Positions 9,745 to 17,651 of a stretch of 27,960 nucleotides of DNA are shown here, piece after piece. Source of the DNA: JAQGMJ01 sp036271855. Its GTDB lineage: Bacteria; Pseudomonadota; Gammaproteobacteria; Burkholderiales; JAEUOS01. The translations under genes were made by a program, and so were the position numbers. How positions within the stretch are numbered: the first letter of the stretch is position 1; every line of letters begins with the position of its first letter. The notes under the pieces were generated by a model, which was not told the origin of the DNA, did not search any database, and was given only the letters and a program-made list of their open reading frames with translations. The stretch lies in NCBI GenBank assembly GCA_036271855.1, contig DATAZV010000156.1:1-27960 (forward strand). Direction: 5' to 3'.

Positions 9745-10814
9745 GCGTCGAACCTCCGCATCGCCAGGCCGCAGGCCACCATCATGGCCGGGGCATCGGA
9801 CGCCAGTTGTTTGGGCTTCACCCGGTTCGACAGCGACATGTTGGCGAACGGGTTGGCAACGATGGTGTTGACCTGGGTGCGGGTGGCGACGATTTCGTCC
9901 AGGCCCGGGATCACCGAGCAGCCGCCGGCCAGCACAATATGGTCAACCTGGTTGTATGAGGTCGAGGTAAAGAAGAACTGCATGGCGCGGGTGACTTCCT
10001 GCGCCAGGTTTTCCATGAACGGCTGCAGCACGTCGGCTTCGTAGTTGTCGGGCAGGCCGCCATTTTTCTTGGCGTTTTCCGCTTCTTCCAGCGACATGCC
10101 GAAAGCGCGCTGGATGTCCTGGGTCAAGGTATTGCCGCCGAAAGCCTGCTCGCGGTTGTATACCGACTGGTTGTTGCGCAGCACGGTGACGTTCATCATG
10201 TTGGCGCCGACGTCCACCAGGGCGATCGACTGGTCGACACCGTTGTTGGGCAGCTGCTTTTCGATCATTTCGAACGCAATCTGCATGGCGTAGGGCTCGA
10301 CGTCCATCACCATCGCCTTCAGTCCGGCGGCCTGGGCCACGGCGACGCGGTCTTCCACCTTTTCCTTGCGCGAGGCAGCGATCAGCACTTCGACCTCTTC
10401 CGTGCTGGAAGGGGCGGGGCCGACCACCTGGAAGTCCAGGTTCACTTCGTCCAGCGCGAACGGAATGTACTGGTTGGCCTCGGTTTCGACCTGCACTTCC
10501 AGCTCTTCTTCGCGCAAACCGGCCGGCACCACGATCTTCTTGGTGATCACGGCCGCACCTGGCAGCGCCAGGGCGACGTTCTTGGTGCGGGTAGCCATCT
10601 TCTTCCAGCCGCGCTTGACCGATTCGGCCACCGCTTCCAGATTCGTGATGTTGCCGTCCAGCACCGCGTCCTTGGGCAAGGGCTCGATCGCATACCGTTC
10701 GATGCGAAAGCTCTTCTTGCCCACTTCGGCGATTTCCACCAGCTTGATCGAAGAAGAACTGATATCCAGTCCGATCAAAGGCTGCGCCTTAGGGTTAAAA
10801 ATATCGAGCGCCAA
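9741..10814 (-). CDS. pilM: Type IV pilus assembly protein PilM (actin-like ATPase)
   Basis: A cytoplasmic actin-fold protein that binds ATP and the PilN N-terminus, giving the cytoplasmic ring of the pilus alignment complex. The 357-residue length is normal. The N-terminal phosphate-binding loop is GLDISSSSIKLVEI (about 15-28), the second is IALVDVGANMMNVTVLR (about 195-211), and the adenosine motif is HIVLAGGCSVIPGLDE (about 295-310). The start codon is TTG at 10814: AAGGGGA (10823-10829) lies seven bases upstream, and the two nearer upstream ATGs (10822, 10831) are out of frame. First gene of the operon. Confidence 0.96.
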   Translation of the reverse strand: MALDIFNPKAQPLIGLDISSSSIKLVEIAEVGKKSFRIERYAIEPLPKDAVLDGNITNLEAVAESVKRGWKKMATRTKNVALALPGAAVITKKIVVPAGLREEELEVQVETEANQYIPFALDEVNLDFQVVGPAPSSTEEVEVLIAASRKEKVEDRVAVAQAAGLKAMVMDVEPYAMQIAFEMIEKQLPNNGVDQSIALVDVGANMMNVTVLRNNQSVYNREQAFGGNTLTQDIQRAFGMSLEEAENAKKNGGLPDNYEADVLQPFMENLAQEVTRAMQFFFTSTSYNQVDHIVLAGGCSVIPGLDEIVATRTQVNTIVANPFANMSLSNRVKPKQLASDAPAMMVACGLAMRRFDA

Positions 10815-11017
10815 GGTCTCATCCCCTTCATGAAATTGGCTCCCGCTTCTCTGAGAATTTTGATCTCGAGAGCCATCCTTCCCACGTATTACCTACCTGC
10901 CGCCGTCAGCGCACCCTGCTCCCGGGTCCCCCGGATGCTGCTGGAATACTCCCCTGACCTCACAACCCCGCAATGTCCTTATCAGACAAGCGATTAGCGG
11001 CAATACGCACAATTTAC

Positions 11018-11046
11018 ATTAAATCCTAACCGCAACCGCAACGCAA
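11018..11046 (-). promoter_or_regulatory. Weak candidate promoter for pilMNOPQ
   Basis: TTGCGT (11046-11041), 17 bp, TTTAAT (11023-11018) on the minus strand. The -10 matches 5/6 but the -35 only 3/6. The leader to the pilM TTG would be about 200 nt. Low confidence. Confidence 0.25.
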
Positions 11047-11153
11047 GGAAAGTTTTTCGGGCAATTCAACCCTGTCGCATAAATACTACATGTAGGGGGT
11101 CGGGCTGCCCGCGGTTTGTCAGGATTGATCCCGGGAAAATCACCCCCGACAGC

Positions 11154-11159
11154 TATAAT
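11154..11159 (+). promoter_or_regulatory. Consensus -10 box upstream of ponA
   Basis: A perfect TATAAT lies 14 bp before the first possible ponA ATG. No good -35 element is found at standard spacing. If used, transcription starts near 11166, leaving almost no leader for the ATG at 11173 and favouring a later start. Confidence 0.4.
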
Positions 11160-11172
11160 GACGTCCTCATAG

Positions 11173-13560
11173 ATGGCTTTCGGGAAGATCCGCAACGCCA
11201 TGGGCGGCTCCTCCGGGCCGCGTCAGCCGACCGGAATTTCCTATTTAATCATGGTATTAACGCCTGTTGCCCGAGTCGTCGTGGTGGTCGCCACACTGCT
11301 GATCGCGCCGCTGCTCATCGGTGTGCTGGTGGTAACGTTCGCGGTTGCGTGGGCCTACCCCAGCCTGCCCTCAATAGAGGCCCTGACCGACTACCAGCCC
11401 AAGATTCCCCTGCGCGTGTTCAGCGCGGAAGGTGTACTGATCGGCGAATTTGGCGAGGAAAGACGCAATCTGGTGCGATTTGCCGACGTGCCGCTGATCA
11501 TGAAACAGGCCATCCTGGCCGCCGAGGACGACCGTTTTTACCAGCATAGCGGCATCGACACGGTGGGCATCGCCCGCGCCGCCTTCAACAATTTCATCGG
11601 CGGCAGCAAGCAGGGCGCCTCCACCATCACACAACAGGTGGCGCGCAACTTCTTTCTGACCAGCGAGCAGACCTACACCCGCAAGCTGTACGAAGCCCTG
11701 CTGGCGTTCAAGATCGAATCCACCCTGTCCAAGGACAAGATTTTCGAGATTTACATCAACCAGATTTTCCTCGGCCAGCGCGCCTATGGTTTCGCCTCGG
11801 CCGCGCAGATCTATTTCGGCAAGGAACTCAAGGACCTGACCCCCGGCGAATCCGCCATGCTGGCCGGGCTGCCGAAGGCGCCTTCCGCCTTCAACCCGGT
11901 GGTCAACCCGAAACGCGCCAAGGCGCGCCAGCAATACATCCTGGACCGCATGCTTTCCCTGGGTTATCTGACGGCCGACCAGCACGATGTCGCCACCAAG
12001 CAGTCGCTCAACGTCAAGCGCGAATTCAACGACTTCCCGCTGAAGGCCGACTATGTCGCCGAAATGGTGCGCCAGCTGGTATTCGACCGCTACGGCGACG
12101 ACGCCTATACCCGCGGCCTACGCGTCTACACCACGATCCAGAAGGTCGACCAGGAAGCGGCCTACAGCGGCCTGCGCAAGGGGGTGCTGGAATACGAGCG
12201 CCGCCATGGCTACCGCGGTCCCGAGGGCTTTGTCGCCGATATGCCGGCCAGCCCGGCCGACGACGCGCTGGAAGAAGACCTGCAGGAATATGCCGATGCC
12301 GAGGACCTGTTTCCCGCCGTGGTGCTGGACGCCAACCCCAAGGCGGTGAAGGCCTACCGGCGCGGCGGCGAAACGGTGACGATTAGCGGCGACGGCCTGA
12401 AGTTCGCCGCCCAGGCGCTGGCCGAGAAGACCGCGCCGGCCAAAAAGATCCGCCGCGGCGCCGTTATCCGCGTGCAAAAAGACGACAAGGGCAACTGGAC
12501 CATCCAGCAGGTCCCTGAAGTGGAAGCGGCCTTCGTTTCCGCCAGCCCGATCGATGGCGCCGTGCGCGCGCTGGTCGGCGGCTTCGATTTCAACGCCAAC
12601 AAGTTCAACCACGTGCTGCAGGCCTGGCGCCAGCCCGGCTCCAGCTTCAAGCCCTTCATCTATTCCGCTTCGCTCGAGAAGGGTCTGACCCCGGGCACGA
12701 TGATCAACGACGCGCCGATCTATATCGACCCGGCGCTGACCGGCGGCCAGTTGTGGGAGCCGCATAATTACGACGGCACCTTCGAGGGCCCGATGACCAT
12801 GCGCAAGGCGCTGACCAAGTCGAAGAACCTGGTGTCGGTGCGCATCCTGCAGCAGATCACCCCGCAGTACGCCCAGGAATATGTCACCCGTTTCGGCTTT
12901 GATGCCGACAAGCAGCCGCCCTACCTCACCATGGCCCTGGGCGCCGGCTCGGTCACGCCCTGGCAGATGGTCGGCGCCTACAGCATCTTTGCCAACGGCG
13001 GCTATCGCGTCAACCCCTACATCATCAGCAAGATCACCGACGACTCCGGCAAGGTGATCTCCTCGGCGCGGCCGGTTCAGGCCGGCGACGAAACCATCCG
13101 CGTGGTCGACGCCCGCAACGTCTACCTGATGGACAGCATGCTCAACGACGTCGCCCGCTACGGCACCGGCGCGCGCGCCTCCGCCATCCTCAAGCGCAGC
13201 GACCTGATGGGCAAGACCGGCACCACCAACGACCACGTCGACGCCTGGTTCGCCGCCTTCCAGTCGACCGTGGTGGGCATCGCCTGGATCGGCTTCGACC
13301 AGCCGAAAAAGCTCGGCTACAACGAAACCGGCGGTGTCGCCGCCCTGCCGATCTGGGTCAACTACATGCAAAAAGTCCTCAAGGGCGTGCCCGAACGCCT
13401 GCCGATAGCCTCGCCGCCGGAAGGCGTGATCAACGTCGCCGGCGAATACTATTACCGCGAATTCTCGCCTGGCGAGAATGCGGTGATGGCCGTAGGCCTG
13501 GGTGACGGCGCCACCGAAGGCGACAAGAAGGCCGAGGAAGTGAAGAACCAGTTGTTCTAG
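11173..13560 (+). CDS. ponA: Penicillin-binding protein 1A (bifunctional transglycosylase/transpeptidase)
   Basis: A class A PBP that polymerises and crosslinks peptidoglycan at the periplasmic face of the inner membrane. A single membrane segment (about 33-60) is followed by the GT51 domain with catalytic Glu118 in AAEDDRFYQH, GASTITQQVARNFF (148-161) and IYINQIFLGQRAYG (193-206). An OB-like insert lies about 340-450. The transpeptidase motifs are SxxK S490-K493 (PGSSFKPF), SxN S550-K-N552 and KTGT 681-684. Length (795) is normal. The start is uncertain: ATG 11173 has no Shine-Dalgarno; ATG 11200 has GGGAAG about 11-12 bases upstream; ATG 11251 (residue 27) lies just before the membrane segment. 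ponA next to and divergent from pilM is a common gammaproteobacterial and betaproteobacterial arrangement. Confidence 0.96.
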   Translation: MAFGKIRNAMGGSSGPRQPTGISYLIMVLTPVARVVVVVATLLIAPLLIGVLVVTFAVAWAYPSLPSIEALTDYQPKIPLRVFSAEGVLIGEFGEERRNLVRFADVPLIMKQAILAAEDDRFYQHSGIDTVGIARAAFNNFIGGSKQGASTITQQVARNFFLTSEQTYTRKLYEALLAFKIESTLSKDKIFEIYINQIFLGQRAYGFASAAQIYFGKELKDLTPGESAMLAGLPKAPSAFNPVVNPKRAKARQQYILDRMLSLGYLTADQHDVATKQSLNVKREFNDFPLKADYVAEMVRQLVFDRYGDDAYTRGLRVYTTIQKVDQEAAYSGLRKGVLEYERRHGYRGPEGFVADMPASPADDALEEDLQEYADAEDLFPAVVLDANPKAVKAYRRGGETVTISGDGLKFAAQALAEKTAPAKKIRRGAVIRVQKDDKGNWTIQQVPEVEAAFVSASPIDGAVRALVGGFDFNANKFNHVLQAWRQPGSSFKPFIYSASLEKGLTPGTMINDAPIYIDPALTGGQLWEPHNYDGTFEGPMTMRKALTKSKNLVSVRILQQITPQYAQEYVTRFGFDADKQPPYLTMALGAGSVTPWQMVGAYSIFANGGYRVNPYIISKITDDSGKVISSARPVQAGDETIRVVDARNVYLMDSMLNDVARYGTGARASAILKRSDLMGKTGTTNDHVDAWFAAFQSTVVGIAWIGFDQPKKLGYNETGGVAALPIWVNYMQKVLKGVPERLPIASPPEGVINVAGEYYYREFSPGENAVMAVGLGDGATEGDKKAEEVKNQLF

Positions 13561-13635
13561 GCTAGGCGCAACCTGGCCGCGCCGCGTATGATGGCCCGCG
13601 CAAATCCCGCCTTCCGCAACCGTTGCGCCTTCCAA

Positions 13636-14199
13636 ATGACCCAAACGCTGCGCGCCTGCCTGCTCTTGTTGATCGCCTGCCTGCTGCCGGGGGTCGCCGG
13701 CGCGGCCGCTGAGGCACCGCCCCGGGTGCACCTGAGCACCGAGAAGGAATTTGTCGGCACCTGGAAGTCGATTCCGGTGCCGCTCAACCAGCAGCCGCCT
13801 GAATCGCAATCCCATCCGTTTTTGCAGGGCAACTGCAATTACCTGGTACACGCAGCCGATGGCGCCTGGGCCCTGGTGGTGATCGAAAGCTATCCGGGCG
13901 CGGAGGAAAAAGCCCGGCGCTGCAATCTGAGCATCAAGGAAGTGGCGGCCCAGGCGGCGCTGCTGCCCGACAGCATGCGCCTGCACTGGGAGCGCAAGGA
14001 CGGGCTGTTCCGCATGGTCGGCAGCGGCGGCATCGGCTTTGTCTGGTCGTCGCAAACGGTGGAATCCGACGGCAGCATTTCCCTCGACCCGCAGTCCACC
14101 GCACTGCCGCTGAAGCGCGGCGACCTGATCATGCAGATGGGCGACCGCGCCGCCACCAAGGTGCTCTGGCGCATGGTCCTGCGCAAGGTCACGCGCTAG
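13636..14199 (+). CDS. Exported protein of unknown function
   Basis: I do not recognise this gene. From the ATG at 13636 it encodes 187 residues; the frame is open upstream to 13588, but only this start places a Sec signal peptide at the N-terminus (hydrophobic core about 7-20, cleavage likely after VAGA). The mature part has two cysteines (NCNYLV and ARRCNLS, about 37 residues apart) that could pair in the periplasm, a central LPDSMRLHWERKDGLFRMVGSGGIGF region and a basic C-terminus. The composition suggests a small beta-rich soluble protein. It follows ponA by 75 bp on the same strand, so it may be cotranscribed and envelope-related, but that is only context. It converges with the reductase gene at 14230. 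Confidence 0.7.
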   Translation: MTQTLRACLLLLIACLLPGVAGAAAEAPPRVHLSTEKEFVGTWKSIPVPLNQQPPESQSHPFLQGNCNYLVHAADGAWALVVIESYPGAEEKARRCNLSIKEVAAQAALLPDSMRLHWERKDGLFRMVGSGGIGFVWSSQTVESDGSISLDPQSTALPLKRGDLIMQMGDRAATKVLWRMVLRKVTR

Positions 14200-14229
14200 G
14201 GGGGCACGAAGTCGCCATCGACCCCTTGC

Positions 14230-15165
14230 CTAGCTGGCCGCGAGCCCGGCGTGCTGGCCGCCGTAGACCTGCAAGTGGCAATAGGCGGTACCGACCAGCG
14301 GCGCTTCAAGGCCGAATCGGGACGCCCGCGCGGCCATGTCGCCGATCACGTCGTCCGCCTCCAGCCGGGGCATGCCCTGGCCGATGTCGCGCATCATCGA
14401 GGCGGCCCAGGTGGAGCCGGCATCGAGCAGGCGTCCCTGCATGGCCTGGAATACGGCCGGCGCCAATGCCTGACCCGAGGCGCGCGCCACCGCGGCGCAT
14501 TCGTCCATCGCCTGGCTCATCAGCCGGCGGCCGGCGCGGGTGGCGAGAATGTCGCGCACCGTGCCGCGCATCAGGCAGCACATCAGCGAACCGGCGGCGA
14601 TCATCACCCATTTGTCCCACAGTGCCTGGGTGACGTCGGCGGAGAATTCGCGCACCCCCGGTGTTTGCGCCAACAGCCCGTGCACCGCGCGCGCCGTGGC
14701 CTGCGCCTCGGGTGCGCGATGGCCGATGATCACCTTGTCGTTCTTGCCGTAATGGATGATGCTGCCGTCGGGGCGCAGCATGGCGGCGATGTAGGCCACC
14801 CCGCCCAGCACCCGGGCCGGGCCGAAACGCGCATCCAGCCGGTCATAGGTGGACAAGCCGTTGAGAAAGGGCAGGATGCGGGTCTCTTCGCCCAGGGCGG
14901 GCGCGACGGCGGCCATCGCCTCGTCCAGGTCATACGTCTTGCAGGCCAGCAGGACCAAGTCGTAGGCCGGCCGCAAACCATCGCTTTCGACCGCCGTCAC
15001 CTTCTGGCTGAAGCGCCCGGCCTCGCTTTCGACAGTCAGGCCGTGCGCTTCCAGATGCGCCTTTCTTTTCGGCCGCACCAGGAAGCTCACTTCCGCACCG
15101 GCCTGCAGCAGGCGCGCCCCATAGTAGCCGCCGATGGCGCCGGCGCCGAGAACCAGAATTTTCAT
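14230..15165 (-). CDS. 2-dehydropantoate 2-reductase (ApbA/PanE) family protein, probably not PanE itself
   Basis: A 311-residue NADP(H)-dependent reductase with an N-terminal Rossmann fold (MKILVLGAGAIGGYYG, dinucleotide loop 7-13) and a C-terminal helical ApbA domain. I start at ATG 15165 because AGGAG (15173-15177) is seven bases upstream; the ATG at 15171 is too close to it. Lys185 (LWDKW) aligns with the catalytic Lys of E. coli PanE, but the two substrate-binding Asn that follow at +4 and +8 are Ile189 and Ser193 here. This departure is seen in paralogs of unknown substrate, so ketopantoate may not be the substrate. Its promoter overlaps the palindromic operator in front of the divergent MarR gene. 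Confidence 0.85.
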   Translation of the reverse strand: MKILVLGAGAIGGYYGARLLQAGAEVSFLVRPKRKAHLEAHGLTVESEAGRFSQKVTAVESDGLRPAYDLVLLACKTYDLDEAMAAVAPALGEETRILPFLNGLSTYDRLDARFGPARVLGGVAYIAAMLRPDGSIIHYGKNDKVIIGHRAPEAQATARAVHGLLAQTPGVREFSADVTQALWDKWVMIAAGSLMCCLMRGTVRDILATRAGRRLMSQAMDECAAVARASGQALAPAVFQAMQGRLLDAGSTWAASMMRDIGQGMPRLEADDVIGDMAARASRFGLEAPLVGTAYCHLQVYGGQHAGLAAS

Positions 15166-15215
15166 GGCCATGCTCCTGGCCGCTGCACGGCCAACCCGGC
15201 GCGCGGCACATTTAG

Positions 15216-15244
15216 TTGAGTATGCACGTATTTGAATATACGTG
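15216..15244 (+). promoter_or_regulatory. Candidate promoter of the marR-family gene
   Basis: TTGAGT (15216-15221), 17 bp, TATACG (15239-15244); 4/6 and 4/6 matches. It is almost entirely covered by the inverted repeat at 15221-15248, which would allow autorepression. Moderate support. Confidence 0.35.
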
Positions 15245-15248
15245 CATA
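15221..15248. promoter_or_regulatory. Perfect 11-bp inverted repeat, likely MarR-family operator
   Basis: TATGCACGTAT (15221-15231), six spacer bases, ATACGTGCATA (15238-15248), with no mismatch between the arms. It lies between divergent genes, covers the -10 box of the reductase promoter and overlaps the candidate marR promoter. Position, symmetry and size fit a dimeric winged-helix repressor. Binding by the adjacent MarR protein is inferred. Confidence 0.75.
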
Positions 15249-15264
15249 TGCCAATATCTGTCAA
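15235..15264 (-). promoter_or_regulatory. Sigma-70 promoter of the ApbA/PanE-family gene
   Basis: A perfect TTGACA (15264-15259), 18 bp, TATATT (15240-15235) on the minus strand. Transcription would begin near 15228, within the operator, giving a leader of about 63 nt before ATG 15165. The -10 box lies inside the 15221-15248 inverted repeat. Confidence 0.7.
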
Positions 15265-15311
15265 GTTGCGCTATGCTAGGCGCTCCTGCCCAGTTTCCCC
15301 GAGTCGCAACC

Positions 15312-15788
15312 ATGAAAAATCCGCAACCGAAAACGCCTGTCGCGGACAGCCCGGCGCCATGCAACGGCGCCGCCCTGCGCAAGGCCGGGCGGCGCCTGTC
15401 GCAGCTGTACGACGAGATCCTCGCCCCCAGCGGCCTGTTGCTGTCGCAGCATTCGATCCTGGTGCACATCGACCGCGCCAAAATGCCGACCATGGGCGAC
15501 CTGGCGCGCGATATGGTGCTGGACCGCTCGGCGCTGTCGCATAACCTGAAGCCGCTGGAGCGCGACGGCCTGGTCACCTTGGCCATTGACAAGGATGACC
15601 GGCGCAGCCGCCGCATCACCCTGACGGCGGCGGGGCGCCGCAAGCTGGCGGAGACGAAGGCGCTATGGGCGCAGGCGCAGCAGCGTTTCGAAACCGCCTA
15701 TGGCGTGCAAAAGGCGGCCGGCCTGCGCAAACTGCTGGGCGAGATTTACACCGACGATTTCAGCGCGGCGTTCAGCGCGGCGCTTTGA
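15312..15788 (+). CDS. MarR-family transcriptional regulator
   Basis: A dimeric winged-helix DNA-binding regulator of 158 residues from the ATG at 15312. The frame is open further upstream, but the earlier codons overlap the operator and promoters. The recognition-helix region is MGDLARDMVLDRSALSHNLKPLERDGLV, followed by the wing DKDDRRSRRITLTAAGRRKL, the classic MarR DxRxxxxxLT pattern. Helices at both ends form the dimer interface. It is divergent from the ApbA/PanE-family reductase, and a perfect palindrome in the gap suggests that it controls that gene and itself. The ligand is unknown; one could be the reductase substrate or product. No strong Shine-Dalgarno is visible. Confidence 0.9.
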   Translation: MKNPQPKTPVADSPAPCNGAALRKAGRRLSQLYDEILAPSGLLLSQHSILVHIDRAKMPTMGDLARDMVLDRSALSHNLKPLERDGLVTLAIDKDDRRSRRITLTAAGRRKLAETKALWAQAQQRFETAYGVQKAAGLRKLLGEIYTDDFSAAFSAAL

Positions 15789-15803
15789 GAGGCTGCACGG
15801 CGC

Positions 15804-16127
15804 TCAGGCAAGGGTGAAGCGTACCCGCTCGCCGGACTGCTCGGTAATCACCCGCGACAGTGTCTCGGCCAGCGCCTCGCCGCTGCGCGTGTCGAGCCAG
15901 GCGCCTTCCCGGTTCTCGAAATGAAAGCCGCCGGACTTGGCGGCGACCCAGATCTGGCGCATCGGCGTCTGGCTGTTGACCACGATCTTGCTGCCGTTGT
16001 CGAACTCGAGTTCGAGGATGCCCTCGCCCTTGCGTTCGATGTCGGCGTCCACGCCGGCGGCCTCGACGGCCTCTTCGATGCGCGCCAGCAATGCCCCGCT
16101 CAGGGTCAAAAATTCGGTTTCGGTCAT
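15804..16127 (-). CDS. cyaY: Iron-sulfur cluster assembly protein CyaY (frataxin)
   Basis: Bacterial frataxin, a small cytoplasmic iron-binding protein that modulates cysteine desulfurase during Fe-S cluster assembly. The 107 residues match the family in length. The first helix carries an acidic stretch (EEAVEAAGVDADIE), followed by the beta-sheet core GILELEFDNGSKIVVNSQ, the conserved QIWVAAKSGGFHF block (58-70) and a C-terminal helix. The ATG is only a few bases from the divergent lptM start, so its promoter must lie within lptM. It converges with marR downstream, 15 bp between stops. Confidence 0.95.
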   Translation of the reverse strand: MTETEFLTLSGALLARIEEAVEAAGVDADIERKGEGILELEFDNGSKIVVNSQTPMRQIWVAAKSGGFHFENREGAWLDTRSGEALAETLSRVITEQSGERVRFTLA

Positions 16128-16132
16128 AATTG

Positions 16133-16384
16133 ATGCTTCTGTCCCGGCTGGTGATTCCCGTGCGCCCGATTATCCCTCTAATTTTTCGAATCGTCGTCTC
16201 CACCGTGCTGCTGGCCCTGCTGGCCGCCTGTGGGCACAAGGGCCCGCTGTACCTGCCCGGCAAGCCCGGTGATCCGGCTTACGACCGCCTGCACAAGGGC
16301 GAGGCGCCGCCGCCGACCAACGCGCCACTGGGCACTTCCCCGGTCGACGACCGCTCCAACGGCGTCAACGACAACCATCCATGA
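16133..16384 (+). CDS. lptM: LPS translocon maturation lipoprotein LptM (YifL-like)
   Basis: A small outer-membrane lipoprotein that in E. coli assists assembly of the LptD-LptE lipopolysaccharide translocon. The lipobox is LAAC with Cys33, followed by the diagnostic GHKGPLYLPG block and a Pro-rich tail; 83 residues from ATG 16133. The start is uncertain: there is no Shine-Dalgarno, and a TTG (16130) and GTGs (16151, 16160) are in frame. The GTG at 16160 would give a more typical short signal peptide. The stop codon overlaps the lysA ATG (ATGA), so the two genes are coupled. lptM-lysA opposite cyaY is conserved in betaproteobacteria and gammaproteobacteria. Confidence 0.9.
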   Translation: MLLSRLVIPVRPIIPLIFRIVVSTVLLALLAACGHKGPLYLPGKPGDPAYDRLHKGEAPPPTNAPLGTSPVDDRSNGVNDNHP

Positions 16385-17634
16385 CCTCTCCGGAATTTTT
16401 TGCGCTCCGCGACGGCGAGCTGTACGTGGAGGGGGTGCCGCTTTCGCGCATCGCCGCCGAGCATGGCACCCCCTGCTACGTCTATTCGAAGGCCGCGCTG
16501 ACCGCCGCGTGGAATGATTTCAGCGCCGGCCTGGCCGGTCGCGACGCCCTGGTGTGCTACGCGATGAAGGCCAATTCGAACCTGGCCATCCTCGCCACCT
16601 TCGCCCGCCTGGGCGCCGGCTTCGACATCGTCTCCGGCGGCGAGCTCAAGCGCGTACTGGCGGCCGGCGGCGACCCGCGCAAGGTGATCTTTTCCGGCGT
16701 GGGAAAAAGCGCGGCGGAAATCGAGTTCGCCTTAGGCCAGGGCATCCTTTGTTTCAACATCGAGTCGGCGCCGGAGCTGGAGCGGGTGGCGCAGGTGTCC
16801 GCGCGCGTCGGCAAGGTGGCGCCGATTTCGCTGCGGGTCAATCCGGACGTCGATGCCGGCACCCATCCCTACATTTCCACGGGCCTGAAGGAGAACAAGT
16901 TCGGCGTCGCCTTCGACGAGGCGCTGGCGCTGTATCGCCGCGCCGCCGCCCTGCCCTCGCTTTCCATCGAAGGGATTGATTGCCACATCGGCTCGCAACT
17001 GACCGACATCTCGCCCCTGCTGGAGGCGCTGGACAAGATGCTCGGCCTGATCGATGCGCTGAAAAGCGAAGGGGTGAACATTCATCACCTCGACTTGGGC
17101 GGTGGCCTGGGCATCCGTTACACCGACGAGACTCCGCCCGACCCGCGCACCTATATGCGCGAAGTGCTCAAGCGCGTGGGCGAGCGCAAGCTCAAGCTGA
17201 TGTTCGAGCCCGGGCGCAACCTGGTCGGCAATGCCGGCGTGCTGTTGACGCGGGTCGAGCACCTGAAGGCGACCGCGGCGAAGAAGTTCGCCATCGTCGA
17301 TGCGGCAATGAACGACCTGCTGCGCCCCTCGCTCTACGAGGCCTATCACCGCATCGTGCCGGTACGCGAGCGTGCCGGGGCGCCGCTGGACTACGACATC
17401 GTCGGCCCGGTGTGCGAAAGTGGCGATTTCCTCGGCCACGACCGCCGCCTGGCGCTGGCCGAAGGCGACCTGCTGGCGGTGATGTCCGCCGGCGCCTACG
17501 GCATGGTGATGGCGTCGAACTACAACACCCGGCCACGCGCCGCCGAAGTGCTGGTGGACGGCACGGTGGCTCACCTGGTGCGCAAGCGCGAGCGGGTGGA
17601 AGACCTGTACGCAGGCGAGTCGGTGCCGGGCTGA
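16381..17634 (+). CDS. lysA: Diaminopimelate decarboxylase
   Basis: A PLP enzyme that decarboxylates meso-diaminopimelate to L-lysine, the last step of lysine synthesis. The 417-residue alanine-racemase-fold enzyme has the PLP-binding Lys63 in CYAMKANSN, HIGSQLTDISP (phosphate and substrate region, about 201-211), LDLGGGLGIRY (about 237-247), the FEPGRNLVGNAG block, and the catalytic Cys in GPVCESGDFLG with GAYGMVMASNYN near the end. The ATG overlaps the lptM stop. It ends 17 bp from the convergent DUF3096 gene. Confidence 0.97.
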   Translation: MTSPEFFALRDGELYVEGVPLSRIAAEHGTPCYVYSKAALTAAWNDFSAGLAGRDALVCYAMKANSNLAILATFARLGAGFDIVSGGELKRVLAAGGDPRKVIFSGVGKSAAEIEFALGQGILCFNIESAPELERVAQVSARVGKVAPISLRVNPDVDAGTHPYISTGLKENKFGVAFDEALALYRRAAALPSLSIEGIDCHIGSQLTDISPLLEALDKMLGLIDALKSEGVNIHHLDLGGGLGIRYTDETPPDPRTYMREVLKRVGERKLKLMFEPGRNLVGNAGVLLTRVEHLKATAAKKFAIVDAAMNDLLRPSLYEAYHRIVPVRERAGAPLDYDIVGPVCESGDFLGHDRRLALAEGDLLAVMSAGAYGMVMASNYNTRPRAAEVLVDGTVAHLVRKRERVEDLYAGESVPG

Positions 17635-17651
17635 ACAGGCCCTAGCGCGCC

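Larger units (their letters stand above)
10815..11172. other. Divergent intergenic region between pilM and ponA
   Basis: A 358-bp non-coding stretch, more AT-rich than its surroundings in 10980-11100. It should hold the promoters of the pilus operon (-) and ponA (+). I see a perfect TATAAT toward ponA, a weak promoter-like pair toward pilM, and a 10-bp palindrome CTACATGTAG at 11086-11095. I find no convincing tRNA, terminator or small ORF with a ribosome site. Confidence 0.6.

Noticed and set aside
12118..14055. 645-codon minus-strand frame
   Set aside because: Shadow of ponA and the exported protein; no motifs.
15216..15311. 32-codon N-terminal extension of the MarR protein
   Set aside because: It would run through the operator and both promoters; the family core begins after 15312.
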